The notes below the pieces were generated by a model, which had not been told where the DNA came from, searched no databases, and saw nothing but the letters and a program-made list of their open reading frames with translations. 64,000 bases of DNA from Brenneria nigrifluens DSM 30175 = ATCC 13028 (GTDB taxonomy: Bacteria > Pseudomonadota > Gammaproteobacteria > Enterobacterales > Enterobacteriaceae), in the NCBI RefSeq assembly GCF_005484965.1, contig NZ_CP034036.1, forward strand, positions 310,001 through 374,000, read 5' to 3'. Positions 1-7,956 of the stretch are shown here, in pieces. A program made the translations under genes and the position numbers. The first letter of the stretch is position 1, and the number at the start of each line of letters is the position of its first letter.

Positions 1-89
1 CGCCGGCGTGAAGTATAATAAAAAGCCATACCGAAGATTGAAACGCCAATGCATTGGATCGATAGTAAGTGTGCAATAAACGCATACAT
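1..89 (-). CDS. Possible N-terminus of a membrane protein, cut by the window edge
   Basis: An open frame runs from an ATG at 89 leftward to the window edge without a stop, giving about 29 residues. They are hydrophobic and aromatic (MYAFIAHLLSIQCIGVSIFG at the start), as expected of a first membrane segment. The only ribosome-binding candidate, AGGA, abuts the ATG and is too close to be convincing. I do not recognise the family and the call rests only on an open frame and composition. Confidence 0.2.
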   Translation of the reverse strand, partial: MYAFIAHLLSIQCIGVSIFGMAFYYTSRR

Positions 90-462
90 TCCTATGAGGC
101 AGGTTATTACTGGTTTATCTTTTTTTCAAAAAAGATAAAGCAAAAAAGTTATTTTGATGCGTCGATTGATTAAGGTTCGGTAATTTAGTAATAAAAAATT
201 TGGCGAATCGAATGATGTGATGAAAAACTAATGGCGTCGATAATGCGATATTTTATACGGCCCGTTCGCCTGTCTCGTTGGTTCCCGGCGTCATAACCGA
301 AGGTGTGTCATATTGACAGATGCCGCCGAAACGCAGCGCCAAGCAAACTTTTCGATCTAAAATAGATCCCAAAGGTATAAGCAGCCCCCTTGCCATATGT
401 GATAATCGTCGACATTAAAAAGACGATATAAATCCCGCCTTATAAATCCAAACGAGTAAATT
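90..462. other. Intergenic region upstream of the lyase operon
   Basis: This stretch of about 370 bases is AT-rich between 100 and 260 and contains no convincing gene. A TTGACA sits at 313-318 without a good -10 at 17 bases. A short perfect palindrome GATCTA-AAA-TAGATC lies at 354-368, about 95 bases before the lyase start, and could be an operator. No regulator gene is adjacent, so which protein would bind is unknown. Confidence 0.4.
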
Positions 463-1827
463 ATGGCATCGCATCTTATTGATTTTCTTCTTATAGGGAA
501 TAATTTTGGCACGCCCGAAATGCGCGGCGTGTGGTCGGAACATAATCGCCTGACCAAACAGGTTGAGGTGGAAATCGCCCTGGCGCTGGCTGAAGGGGAG
601 CTGGGCGTTATTCCGCAGGACGCGGCCCAAACGATAGCCGAAAAAGCGGACGCCGGCGCGCTGAACGTGGAAGATATCGCCCAGGATGCGGCGCGCATGA
701 AGCACTCGCTGATGCCGACCCTCGCCGCGATCCAGAAACAGTGCGGCGCGGCGGGCGAATTTATCCACTATGGCGTCACCACGCAGGATATTGTCGATAC
801 CGCCACCGTATTGCAGCTAAAACAGTCATTCGACATTGTGGTCAGAGACACCCAACTGCTGGCCCTGGAACTGAAACGCCTGGCGAAAAAGTATCAATAC
901 ACGCTGATAACCGGCCGCACCCACGGCATGCAGGCCCTGCCCACCACCTTCGGTTTTAAGCTGGCGGTGTGGCTGGATGAGTTTATCCGCCATCTTGAGC
1001 GCCTGAGCGAAATCAAGGCGCGCGTGTTGGTCGGCAATATCAACGGCGCCATCGGCACCTACGCCTCCTTCGGCGAGAAAGGACCGGAAATCGAGCGCCT
1101 GACGCTGGATAAGCTGGGCTTGAACACCCCTAACATCAGCTGGCAGTCCGCCCGCGATCGTTTTTCCGAATATGCCTCCGTCGTGGTGCTGATTAGCGGC
1201 ACGCTGGGCAAGATCGGTAACGAGCTGTATAACCTGATGCGCACGGAAATCAACGAGATCGAAGAGCCTTTTTCGCCAGGCAAGATCGGTTCGACGACCA
1301 TGCCGCACAAGCGTAATCCGGCGGCGATTGAAGGCCTGGCGAGTTTGACCGCGCCGGTGTTCAAAAGCGCGGCGCTGATCCATGAATCAATGAAAGTGGA
1401 ACATGAGCGCGATGCGATGAGCTGGCGCGCGGAATGGATCGCCCTGCCGGAAATCAATATCTATCTGTCCGCCCAGTTGCAGAATGCGCTGGGTATCCTG
1501 CGCGGCATGTCGGTGAACGAAGAGCGGATGCGGGCTAATCTGGAACAGCAAAACGGTTTGCTGCTGTCTGAAAAGGTGATGTTTGAGATTGGCAAGCGCT
1601 TGGGTAAACAGACCGCGCATCAGCTGGTTTACGAGTGTTCCATGCGGGCATTCGAGCAGAACCTGTCATTCAAATCGGTATTGCTGGAACACCCGGCGCT
1701 GTCCGCGCAGCTGACCGCAGCCGAGCTGGATGAGTGGCTGAACCCGGCCAACTATCTGGGTAGCGCGCCGCAGAAAGTGGATGAGGTTATCCGCTTTGCG
1801 GATCATTCGGGCCTGTTGCCGGCGTAA
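463..1827 (+). CDS. Adenylosuccinate-lyase-family protein, probable S-(2-succino) lyase
   Basis: A 454-residue member of the fumarase/aspartase superfamily, annotated generally as adenylosuccinate lyase family. The three conserved regions are visible: HYGVTTQDI near residues 101-109, TGRTHGMQ near 149-156, and the flexible serine loop IGSTTMPHKRNP near 275-286. Family members eliminate fumarate from an N- or S-succinyl substrate. It heads an operon with a GNAT, an amino-acid ABC importer and an M20 deacylase, which argues against purine synthesis. From memory, a lyase of this type cleaves S-(2-succino)cysteine or its N-acetyl form to fumarate and the thiol; the assignment here is inference from context. 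Alternatives are a carboxymuconate cycloisomerase-like or EDDS-lyase-like enzyme. Confidence 0.75.
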   Translation: MASHLIDFLLIGNNFGTPEMRGVWSEHNRLTKQVEVEIALALAEGELGVIPQDAAQTIAEKADAGALNVEDIAQDAARMKHSLMPTLAAIQKQCGAAGEFIHYGVTTQDIVDTATVLQLKQSFDIVVRDTQLLALELKRLAKKYQYTLITGRTHGMQALPTTFGFKLAVWLDEFIRHLERLSEIKARVLVGNINGAIGTYASFGEKGPEIERLTLDKLGLNTPNISWQSARDRFSEYASVVVLISGTLGKIGNELYNLMRTEINEIEEPFSPGKIGSTTMPHKRNPAAIEGLASLTAPVFKSAALIHESMKVEHERDAMSWRAEWIALPEINIYLSAQLQNALGILRGMSVNEERMRANLEQQNGLLLSEKVMFEIGKRLGKQTAHQLVYECSMRAFEQNLSFKSVLLEHPALSAQLTAAELDEWLNPANYLGSAPQKVDEVIRFADHSGLLPA

Positions 1828-1839
1828 TAAGGTGGGATC

Positions 1840-2367
1840 ATGAGTACGGTATTTCGCCAGGCCACGTTGGAGGATGACGCGGCGTTTCTGGCATTGGCGT
1901 TGGCGGCTTTTGAGCCGATACGCCGGTTGGGGATCAATTTTTCCGCCGCCCATGCGGATATTGATATGGTGCGCAGGCATATCTCGTCGCACGGCGTGTA
2001 TGTCATGGAGAGGGATGGCCATCTGGTATCGTCATTCTCTATCCGTTACCCCTGGGGGCCGGAGCCAGGCCCTTACGGTTTGCCGCATCTGGGCTGGTTC
2101 GCCACCCATCCGGACTATAAACAGCAGGGGCTGGGCCGGCAGATGATGGCCTGGCTGGAGCGGCATATTCTGATCGACCAGCTCAAGGCGCCGGCGGTGT
2201 CGTTGGGCACCGCGCAAAGCCACCCGTGGCTGCTTGAAATGTATAAACATTATGGTTTCAAAGAGGTCGGGCAGGCGGATTTAGGCAAAGGCCATCTGAC
2301 CATTTTTATGGAAAAGATCCTTGATAACCATTCGTATAACCAGTGGAAAGAGAGAAATTCAAAATGA
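1840..2367 (+). CDS. GNAT-family N-acetyltransferase
   Basis: A 175-residue GNAT protein. The acetyl-CoA binding core is visible as HPDYKQQGLGRQMM near residues 89-102, the Q/RxxGxG/A pattern of motif A. It starts 12 bases after the lyase stop, and its TGA overlaps the ATG of the next gene by four bases (2364-2367), so the genes are translationally coupled. In the Bacillus yxe operon a GNAT (SnaA/YxeL) acetylates succinocysteine before further breakdown, and this gene occupies the equivalent position. The family call is secure; the substrate is inferred from the neighbours. Confidence 0.8.
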   Translation: MSTVFRQATLEDDAAFLALALAAFEPIRRLGINFSAAHADIDMVRRHISSHGVYVMERDGHLVSSFSIRYPWGPEPGPYGLPHLGWFATHPDYKQQGLGRQMMAWLERHILIDQLKAPAVSLGTAQSHPWLLEMYKHYGFKEVGQADLGKGHLTIFMEKILDNHSYNQWKERNSK

Positions 2368-3164
2368 TAAGGAAAAAATCAACGTTGTCCGTTTTAGCAT
2401 TGGCCGCGGTCTTCCTGGTGGCGGGCTGTGATTCTCAGGATAAAGCCGCGCCCCAGGGCGAAAAAGTGTTGAGAGCCGGGTCCACCGGGCAGAGCTATCC
2501 CAGCGGCTTCAAGCAGGATAACAAGCTGATCGGTTTCGATATTGAAATCACCGAAGCCATCGCCAAGGAGCTGAACTATAAGGTCGAGTGGGTGACCGCC
2601 GATTTCAGCGGCCTGATGGGGCAGTTTGAAGCCGGCAAGCTGGATACGGTCGCCAACGTGGTGGCGATTACGCCGGTGCGTAAGGAGAAATATAACTTTG
2701 CCCAGCCCTATAGCTACTACGGCAGCCAGATCGTCACCCATAAGGACAACGCCGATATCAACACGCTGGATGACCTGAAAGGGAAAACGGTGGCGGGCGT
2801 GCTGGGGTCCAACCATATCAACAATCTGAAAAAAGCGTTTCCGGACGGCAGCGTAACCATCCGTACCTATGAAACCCGCGACGGCGCAATGAACGATGCG
2901 CTGTCCAAACGTGTGGAAGGCTATGTGAATTCCCGTCCGATTCTGCTGGCGGAAATCAACAAGCGTAACCTGCCGTTTAAGCTGGTGGGGGATTCGCTGG
3001 TGGTGGAAGAGGTCAGTTTCCCGTTCCATAAAACCGAGCAGGGCGACGTTCTGCGTAAACAGTTTGATGAACAACTGAGCAAAATGCGCGACGACGGACG
3101 ACTGAAGGAGCTGTCGATTAAATATTTCGGTGAAGATATTACCACACCGCCGGCCGGGCATTAA
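2364..3164 (+). CDS. Polar amino-acid ABC transporter substrate-binding lipoprotein
   Basis: A 266-residue family 3 solute-binding protein. It has a lipoprotein signal with lipobox LVAGC (Cys at residue 22), so it is probably anchored to the periplasmic face of the inner membrane. The typical core follows: GFDIEITEAIAKEL, then a GKLDTVANV stretch and a late YFGEDIT. The start at 2364 is preferred over an in-frame GTG at 2343 because it gives the ATGA overlap with the GNAT and a clean signal peptide. It pairs with the permease and ATPase that follow. Homologues bind cystine-like or other substituted amino acids; the ligand here is inferred to be a succinylated thiol amino acid. Confidence 0.85.
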   Translation: MIRKKSTLSVLALAAVFLVAGCDSQDKAAPQGEKVLRAGSTGQSYPSGFKQDNKLIGFDIEITEAIAKELNYKVEWVTADFSGLMGQFEAGKLDTVANVVAITPVRKEKYNFAQPYSYYGSQIVTHKDNADINTLDDLKGKTVAGVLGSNHINNLKKAFPDGSVTIRTYETRDGAMNDALSKRVEGYVNSRPILLAEINKRNLPFKLVGDSLVVEEVSFPFHKTEQGDVLRKQFDEQLSKMRDDGRLKELSIKYFGEDITTPPAGH

Positions 3165-3216
3165 TCGCGCCGCCTCTCGACAATCTTAACGCCATCGGCG
3201 CGGCCTGCGCCGCACG

Positions 3217-3912
3217 ATGGCGGTATCAATGGTATTACTGATGAATATCGATCTTGCCTACCTGCTAAAAGTCTTTCCCCAGGTGCTGCTTTATCTGCCG
3301 ATGACGCTGTTGCTGGCGGTGGTTTCCATGTTTTTCGCCATGATCATCGGTCTGGTGCTGGCGCTAATCAGGGAAAGCAAGATAACGCTGGTGGTCAAAC
3401 TGGTTGAGCTGTATATCTCGCTATTCCGCGGCATACCCTCTCTGGTGCAGCTGTTTATTATCTATTTCGGCTTGCCGCAGCTTTTCCCCGCGTTATCCGA
3501 CCTGAGCGCCATGTCCGCGGCGATTATCGGCTTCAGTCTGAAAACGTCGGCCTACATGGCGGAGATATTCCGCGCGGCGCTGGCCTCGGTGGATTTCGGT
3601 CAAACGGAGGCCGGGTTATCGGTAGGGATGAGCAAAGCGCAGATTTACCGGCGGATTGTGCTGCCTCAGGCCATGCTCAATGCGTTGCCCGCCACCGGCA
3701 ATACCTTTATCTCGCTGATCAAGGATACCTCGGTCGCGTTCGCGCTCGGCGTTTCCGAACTGTTCGCGGAAGGCAAGATGATCGCCGCGGAGTCGTTACG
3801 TTTCTTTGAGACCTTCCTGGTGGTCGGTCTAATTTACTGGCTGGTGATCATTGTTTACGCCTGGCTGCAAAAGCAGCTGGAAAAGAAACTGAATCACTCG
3901 CTGCAGCGATAG
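3217..3912 (+). CDS. Amino-acid ABC transporter permease (HisM/GlnP family)
   Basis: A 231-residue inner-membrane permease of the His/Glu/Gln/Arg family with about five hydrophobic segments. The EAA loop that docks the ATPase is seen as EAGLSVGMSKAQIYRRIVLP near residues 131-150. ATGs at 3217, 3229 and 3241 are all possible, none with a good ribosome-binding site; the last gives 223 residues. It lies 52 bases after the binding protein and 9 bases before the ATPase, so the three form one importer. Only one permease is present, which suggests a homodimeric channel. Confidence 0.85.
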   Translation: MAVSMVLLMNIDLAYLLKVFPQVLLYLPMTLLLAVVSMFFAMIIGLVLALIRESKITLVVKLVELYISLFRGIPSLVQLFIIYFGLPQLFPALSDLSAMSAAIIGFSLKTSAYMAEIFRAALASVDFGQTEAGLSVGMSKAQIYRRIVLPQAMLNALPATGNTFISLIKDTSVAFALGVSELFAEGKMIAAESLRFFETFLVVGLIYWLVIIVYAWLQKQLEKKLNHSLQR

Positions 3913-3921
3913 GGAGCTGAA

Positions 3922-4683
3922 ATGATCAGTGTAAAGCATCTGACTAAACGCTTTGGCGATCAGGTGGTATTGGATGATATCAGTCTGAATATCGCCCAGG
4001 GAGAAGTGGTGGCCGTTATCGGCCCGTCCGGCTCGGGCAAATCCACCCTGCTGCGCTGCCTGAACCTGCTGGAAAAGCCGCAGGCGGGGACGATAGAGAT
4101 TGGCGGGCAAGTGCTGGATACGCGCCGCTACTCCGGCAAAGAGGCGTACGCGCTGCGCCGCCAGACCGCCATGGTGTTCCAGAACTACAACCTGTTCAAG
4201 AATAAGACGGCGCTGGAAAATATCACCGAAGCGCTGATCGTGGTGAAGAAAATGGCTAAAAAGCAGGCCGATGAGCTAGGCATGGCGCTGCTGGAACAGG
4301 TGGGTTTATTGCCGCAGGCGGCGCAGTATCCGGTGACGCTGTCCGGCGGACAGCAGCAGCGCGTCGGCATCGCCCGGGCGCTGGCGGTGGATCCGAAAGC
4401 CATCCTGTTTGATGAACCGACCTCGGCGCTGGATCCGGAACGGGTGCACGAAGTGTTGCAGGTGATTAAAAAACTGGCGAAAAACAACACCACCATGGTC
4501 ATCGTCACCCATGAGATGCAGTTCGCGCAGGAGGTGGCGGACCGGGTTATCTTTATGGCGGACGGCCATATCGTTGAAGAAGGCCCGGCGGAAAAAGTGA
4601 TCAGCTTTTCCGATAATCCGCAGACGCAGCGTTTCTTACGCCAGTTGACCAATCTTCCCGATCCGGTCGAGTTCGACATTTAA
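3922..4683 (+). CDS. Amino-acid ABC transporter ATP-binding protein (GlnQ type)
   Basis: A 253-residue ABC ATPase. Walker A is GPSGSGKST near residues 34-42, the signature is LSGGQQQRVGIARALA near 140-155, Walker B plus the catalytic Glu is ILFDEPTSALDPE, and the switch His is in IVTHEMQFA. It starts after a good ribosome-binding site (AGGGAG at 3911-3916). It energises the permease immediately upstream. A second, broken copy of the same family lies at 6037-6440 on the other strand, so the tract once held two such systems. Confidence 0.9.
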   Translation: MISVKHLTKRFGDQVVLDDISLNIAQGEVVAVIGPSGSGKSTLLRCLNLLEKPQAGTIEIGGQVLDTRRYSGKEAYALRRQTAMVFQNYNLFKNKTALENITEALIVVKKMAKKQADELGMALLEQVGLLPQAAQYPVTLSGGQQQRVGIARALAVDPKAILFDEPTSALDPERVHEVLQVIKKLAKNNTTMVIVTHEMQFAQEVADRVIFMADGHIVEEGPAEKVISFSDNPQTQRFLRQLTNLPDPVEFDI

Positions 4684-4762
4684 CCGAAAAATAAAGCAGC
4701 ACCTGCACGCCCCTGAGCGGGCGGCTCTGTTAAGCGGAGCAGACAATGTGGAGTAAGCATTA

Positions 4763-5920
4763 ATGAAAACAGCATCTCAGCATCAGCCGTTGGCGCAGTT
4801 TATTCAGGCATTTCGCCACGACCTGCATCAACACCCGGAATTATCGAATCAGGAATTTGAGACCACCGCAAAAATCAGAGCCGCACTGGAAAAGGAAGGG
4901 ATTCGCGTGCTCGATCTGCCGCTGAAGACCGGCCTGGTGGCGGAAGTCGGCGGGCAGCAGGACGGCCCGCTGGTGGTGGTGCGCTCTGATATCGACGCCC
5001 TGCCGATTGAAGAAGAGTCCGGCGTGGACTTTTCCTCAACCCGTAAAGGGGTAATGCATGCCTGCGGGCACGATTTCCACTCTTCCGCCGCGCTGGGCGC
5101 CGCCATTCTGCTGAAAAAAATCGAGCCGGAACTGAAAGGCACGGTGCGCATTTTGTTTCAGGCCGCCGAGGAAACGGGACTGGGGGCGCCGGAGGTGATT
5201 GCCACAGGCGCGCTGGACGACGCGGCGGCGATCTTCGGCATTCATAACGATCCCACGCTGCCGGTGGGGGTGATCGGCGGTAAAGAGGGCGCGCTGACCG
5301 CCGGCGTGGACCGCTTTGAAATCAAAATCGCCGCCAAAGGCTGTCATGCGGCGAAACCGCACGAAGGCAACGATCCCATCGTTATTCTGGGCCAGTTGAT
5401 TTCCGCGACGCAGACGATTATCAGCCGCAGCGTCCCGTCGGACAACAATGCGGTGGTGTCGATAACGCAGGTGCACAGCGGCAGCACCTGGAACGTGATC
5501 CCGGATACCGCCTATGTGGAAGGCACGGTAAGAACCTTCAGCCAGGATGTGCGCGAGTTGATTGAACAGCGCTTTCGCCAGATTGCGGCCGGGATTGCCG
5601 CGACCTTTGGCGCGGAAATCGAGTTTATCTGGCATGCCGGGCCGCCGTCGGTGGTCAATACGGCGCAGTGGGTCGACTTCGCGCTGAACGTGGCGGACCA
5701 AGAGGGGTTCGAAGCGCGGCGCATTGAGGCCAGCCCCATCGGCGAGGATTTCGCCTTCTATCAGCAGAAGCTGCCGGGAACCTTTATGATGGTGGGTTCC
5801 GGCGGCCCGTACGCGCTGCATCACCCCAAATTCCGCGTTGACGATCGCGCGCTGTTCCCCACGGCGCACTACCTGTATCAGCTGGCGAAGCAGAGTCTGG
5901 AACAGCTGGCGTCCCGCTGA
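4763..5920 (+). CDS. M20-family amidohydrolase/deacylase
   Basis: A 385-residue metallopeptidase of the M20 hippurate hydrolase/N-acyl-amino-acid deacylase branch. Metal-binding motifs are visible: SDIDALPIEE near 75-84, HACGHDFHSS near 97-106, QAAEETGLGAPE near 133-144, and a late HHPKFRVDD. It removes an acyl group from an amino acid. It is the last intact gene of the operon, 79 bases after the ATPase. In the Bacillus succinocysteine pathway an M20 enzyme (YxeP/SndB) deacetylates the product, which fits the GNAT upstream: acetylate, cleave, deacetylate. The family call is secure; the substrate is inferred. Confidence 0.85.
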   Translation: MKTASQHQPLAQFIQAFRHDLHQHPELSNQEFETTAKIRAALEKEGIRVLDLPLKTGLVAEVGGQQDGPLVVVRSDIDALPIEEESGVDFSSTRKGVMHACGHDFHSSAALGAAILLKKIEPELKGTVRILFQAAEETGLGAPEVIATGALDDAAAIFGIHNDPTLPVGVIGGKEGALTAGVDRFEIKIAAKGCHAAKPHEGNDPIVILGQLISATQTIISRSVPSDNNAVVSITQVHSGSTWNVIPDTAYVEGTVRTFSQDVRELIEQRFRQIAAGIAATFGAEIEFIWHAGPPSVVNTAQWVDFALNVADQEGFEARRIEASPIGEDFAFYQQKLPGTFMMVGSGGPYALHHPKFRVDDRALFPTAHYLYQLAKQSLEQLASR

Positions 5921-5951
5921 GTTCCGGCATTGATTACTATTCTGTCGCGAG

Positions 5952-5998
5952 ATGGAGACGATTAACTTATTGATATAACATAAATTAATCGCTCCATT
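5952..5998. repeat. Imperfect palindrome, repeated in part at 7799
   Basis: The left arm ATGGAGACGATTAACTTA and the inverse of the right arm ATGGAGCGATTAATTTA match except for one inserted base and two or fewer substitutions, with a loop of about 11 bases. It starts 32 bases after the M20 stop. A partial copy of the left half lies at 7799-7835, at the other end of the decayed tract. It could be the operon's terminator-like hairpin (no T run follows), a small non-coding repeat, or a relic end of a mobile element. Confidence 0.45.
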
Positions 5999-6036
5999 CT
6001 GATTCCGTCTCCGCCGGGCGACAGTTCGCCTCGCCG

Positions 6037-6440
6037 TTAATGGCTGAGTATCTGATCGAGGAACTGACGGGTACGCGGGCTGGTTGAAGAAGGTTTGCGG
6101 CGGCGCGGATTCGGTCACGCCGCCGTCGGCCATCAGGATCACCTTATCCGCCACCGTTTTGGCAAAGCCCATTTCATGGGTGACCACGATCATGGTCATA
6201 CCGCTCTCCGCCAGGTCGAGCATCACGTCCAGCACTTCTTTAATCATTTCCGGGTCCAGCGCCGAGGTCGGTTCGTCAAACAGCATGATTTCCGGCTGCC
6301 ATACATAAGGCGCGCGCAATCACCACGCGTTCCCCTTTGGCCACGTTCAGCGATACGTTGTTCAGCGCCTGAAACCCGCCATACCATTTGCTGACGGATG
6401 TGATTTCAATCACCGGCGCGGCGGAAAGCGAACTACTCAT
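6037..6440 (-). pseudogene. Broken GlnQ-type ABC ATPase with an internal deletion
   Basis: From the ATG at 6440 the frame gives MSSSLSAAPVIEITSVSKWY and continues to GERVVI, the strand just before Walker A. It then jumps directly to ARALCM, which normally follows the ABC signature. About 110 residues, including Walker A and the LSGGQ signature, are missing. A one-base shift follows, after which PEIMLFDEPTSALDPE and VTHEMGFAK are readable in another frame. A further shift near 6080 precedes the family C-terminus RTRQFLDQILSH and its stop at 6037-6039. The gene cannot encode a working ATPase. It overlaps the stop of the permease remnant upstream by ATGA, so it came from a normal permease-ATPase operon. 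Confidence 0.85.
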
Positions 6441-6509
6441 GACAAGGATCCGTGGTTAAGCGTTTCAGGATTGCGGCCGGCATCAATGCGTTTTTCCACC
6501 CACAGCTGT
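6437..6509 (-). pseudogene. C-terminal remnant of an amino-acid ABC permease
   Basis: Reading leftward from about 6509, the frame gives WVEKRIDAGRNPETLNHGSL and then stops at a TGA that overlaps the ATG of the broken ATPase. This resembles the cytoplasmic tail of HisM/GlnP-type permeases. Upstream of 6510 the sequence changes abruptly to AT-rich DNA (TTTATTTATTTTTTG), so the rest of the gene has been deleted. The stub is too short for a database-grade call, but its position and ATGA coupling to the ATPase fit well. Confidence 0.6.
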
Positions 6510-6660
6510 ATTTATTTATTTTTTGTTTATGGTGCTCCTTTGTATACCAATGTTCTTAATGCCCTATTTAAATAGCAAATTTCACTATGCAAAGAAAAAT
6601 AGTGGATATAGCAAGAAAAGCTTTGGTTGATATAGGAAAATTACCGTGGCATGCCGCGAA

Positions 6661-7449
6661 TTACGCCCAGCCCTTGATGCCCTGCCAGAGTAGCTGAGCG
6701 CTGAGGATGACCATCGTCAGGCGAAAGGCGGTGCGAAACGACCTTTCGGGCAGGTTATCCAGCAGCCGGGTGCCGAGCCAGGTGCCCAGCACGCCGCTGG
6801 CGATCATGGCGATCAGCATCGGCAACCAACTGGCGTAGGCAAAGCCCATCAGGCCGAAGGCGAGGATTTTCAGGCTGTGTTGCAGCACCATACAGGTGGC
6901 GTGGGTGGCGATCAGCGGTTGTTTGGTCAGCCCCTGCGAACCGATCAGCGCGGCGACCAGCGGGCCGGTCGCCCCGACGATCATGGTGCCGATACTGGTC
7001 ACCGCCCCGCCGAGAATAAAGAACGGACGGTTTATCTTTTTGGGCGGCGCGCGCTTATGAAACACCGACCACAGAATAAACAGCGCCAGAGCGATTTTGG
7101 CCACGCTGTCCGGGATCCAGGCCGCGACCGGCGCGCCGAGCGCGATGCCCGCGGCGCTGCCGATAAAAAACCACAGCACCAGCGGCCATACCACGTACAG
7201 ACGTTGCATCAGCGTACGGCTTAGATTCGAACCGAGCTGCACAATGCCGTGTACCGGCAACAGGCTGCTGACCGGCATACCCAATCCCATGATCGCCAGC
7301 AGCGTCACGCCCCCGCCCAGCCCCAGCGCGGCGGTCAACGCCGAGGTGAGAAAACTGCAAAACACCAGTATACCGGCAAACAGCGGTGAAATTTCCGGCG
7401 GGATCAGGTTAAGCATCATAAACAGTCTCGTAATAATGCGACGGACCAT
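6661..7449 (-). CDS. TSUP (TauE/SafE) family membrane protein
   Basis: A 262-residue protein with about eight hydrophobic segments. The duplicated TSUP signature is visible: AALGLGGGVTLLAIMGLGMP near residues 39-58 in the first half and a second copy at ILGGAVTSIGTMIVGATGPL around residues 145-165. TSUP proteins move sulfite, sulfoacetate or other small organic anions across the inner membrane. An alternative start at 7419 gives MMLNLIPPEIS and drops ten basic residues. It stands intact among pseudogenes. A sulfur-linked exporter would fit the succinocysteine operon nearby, but that is only inference from position. Confidence 0.75.
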   Translation of the reverse strand: MVRRIITRLFMMLNLIPPEISPLFAGILVFCSFLTSALTAALGLGGGVTLLAIMGLGMPVSSLLPVHGIVQLGSNLSRTLMQRLYVVWPLVLWFFIGSAAGIALGAPVAAWIPDSVAKIALALFILWSVFHKRAPPKKINRPFFILGGAVTSIGTMIVGATGPLVAALIGSQGLTKQPLIATHATCMVLQHSLKILAFGLMGFAYASWLPMLIAMIASGVLGTWLGTRLLDNLPERSFRTAFRLTMVILSAQLLWQGIKGWA

Positions 7450-7481
7450 GCCGTCGCCTGCCGTCGGGCAGATGAATAAGA

Positions 7482-7797
7482 TTAGCGAAAATTATCCTGC
7501 AACAGACGTTGATACAGCGCCTGGGCCGCTTCAGACGGCATCGCCCGGCTGGCGCAATCGAGGAATTTCTGTTTAATCAGGCCGTCCGGCAACGGATTGT
7601 CGGCGCTGGAGCCGCGCGCTCCCGCCACGTAATGGCTAAGGCGCCGTCCATCCTCGGTAATTAGCGTAACCTGCGCGCTGTGGGTAATGCTTTCATCGTG
7701 GCAGGTTAGCCCGACTTTTGCCATCAGCGCGTTGGTGGCGGGTTCGTTGAACGCGGCGGCGTCGATAAAGTCATCCAGCGTCAGCCGGCCGTCTCAA
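7482..7797 (-). pseudogene. C-terminal fragment of an MmgE/PrpD-family protein
   Basis: The open frame reads RLTLDDFIDAAAFNEPATNA, then LMAKVGL, ITEDGRRLSHYVAGARGSS and ends LYQRLLQDNFR at a stop at 7482-7484. The pattern of a G..ARG..NPL segment followed by KF..CA is typical of the last quarter of MmgE/PrpD (2-methylcitrate dehydratase-like) proteins, which are normally about 450 residues. Homology ends sharply at 7797, where the partial palindromic repeat begins. The parent gene matters because Bacillus yxeQ, in the succinocysteine operon, is also MmgE/PrpD. Family call moderate; truncation clear. Confidence 0.65.
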
Positions 7798-7798
7798 A

Positions 7799-7835
7799 AT
7801 GGAGACATTTAACTCATTGATAACTATAAATAGTC
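7799..7835. repeat. Partial copy of the palindromic repeat at 5952
   Basis: Bases 7799-7831 (ATGGAGACATTTAACTCATT and onward) match the left half of the 5952 repeat at about 26 of 31 positions, allowing a two-base gap. The right arm is absent. A short inverted repeat GTCTC-AAAATG-GAGAC straddles the junction with the MmgE/PrpD fragment at 7791-7806. The placement exactly at the break of a truncated gene suggests a role in the rearrangement. Confidence 0.4.
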
Positions 7836-7956
7836 TGTTTGTTTTTTTGAAACGTCGCTGAATGGCGACGATTGACGCGGACCAGGTCCGATTTTCCCGT
7901 TAAGCCTGCACGGTGCAGGGGGGAGCCATAATAAATAATTATATCGTTTTCAGCGG
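7836..7956. other. Gene-free stretch with two small palindromes
   Basis: No gene is seen. The stretch holds CGGACCAGGTCCG near 7878-7890 and CCTGCACGGTGCAGG near 7905-7919, both near-perfect inverted repeats with almost no loop. No tRNA cloverleaf could be folded here, although in E. coli a tRNA cluster lies beyond hemY. Confidence 0.4.

Noticed and set aside
463..1827. The housekeeping purine gene purB
   Set aside because: The protein is in the adenylosuccinate lyase family, but its operon partners are an acetyltransferase, an amino-acid importer and a deacylase, and the N-terminus differs from enteric PurB.
5036..6319. A 427-codon minus-strand frame with ABC-ATPase sequence at its start
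   Set aside because: Only the first 70 or so codons are the ATPase remnant. The rest is the antisense of the M20 gene and is low in protein character; the join is accidental.
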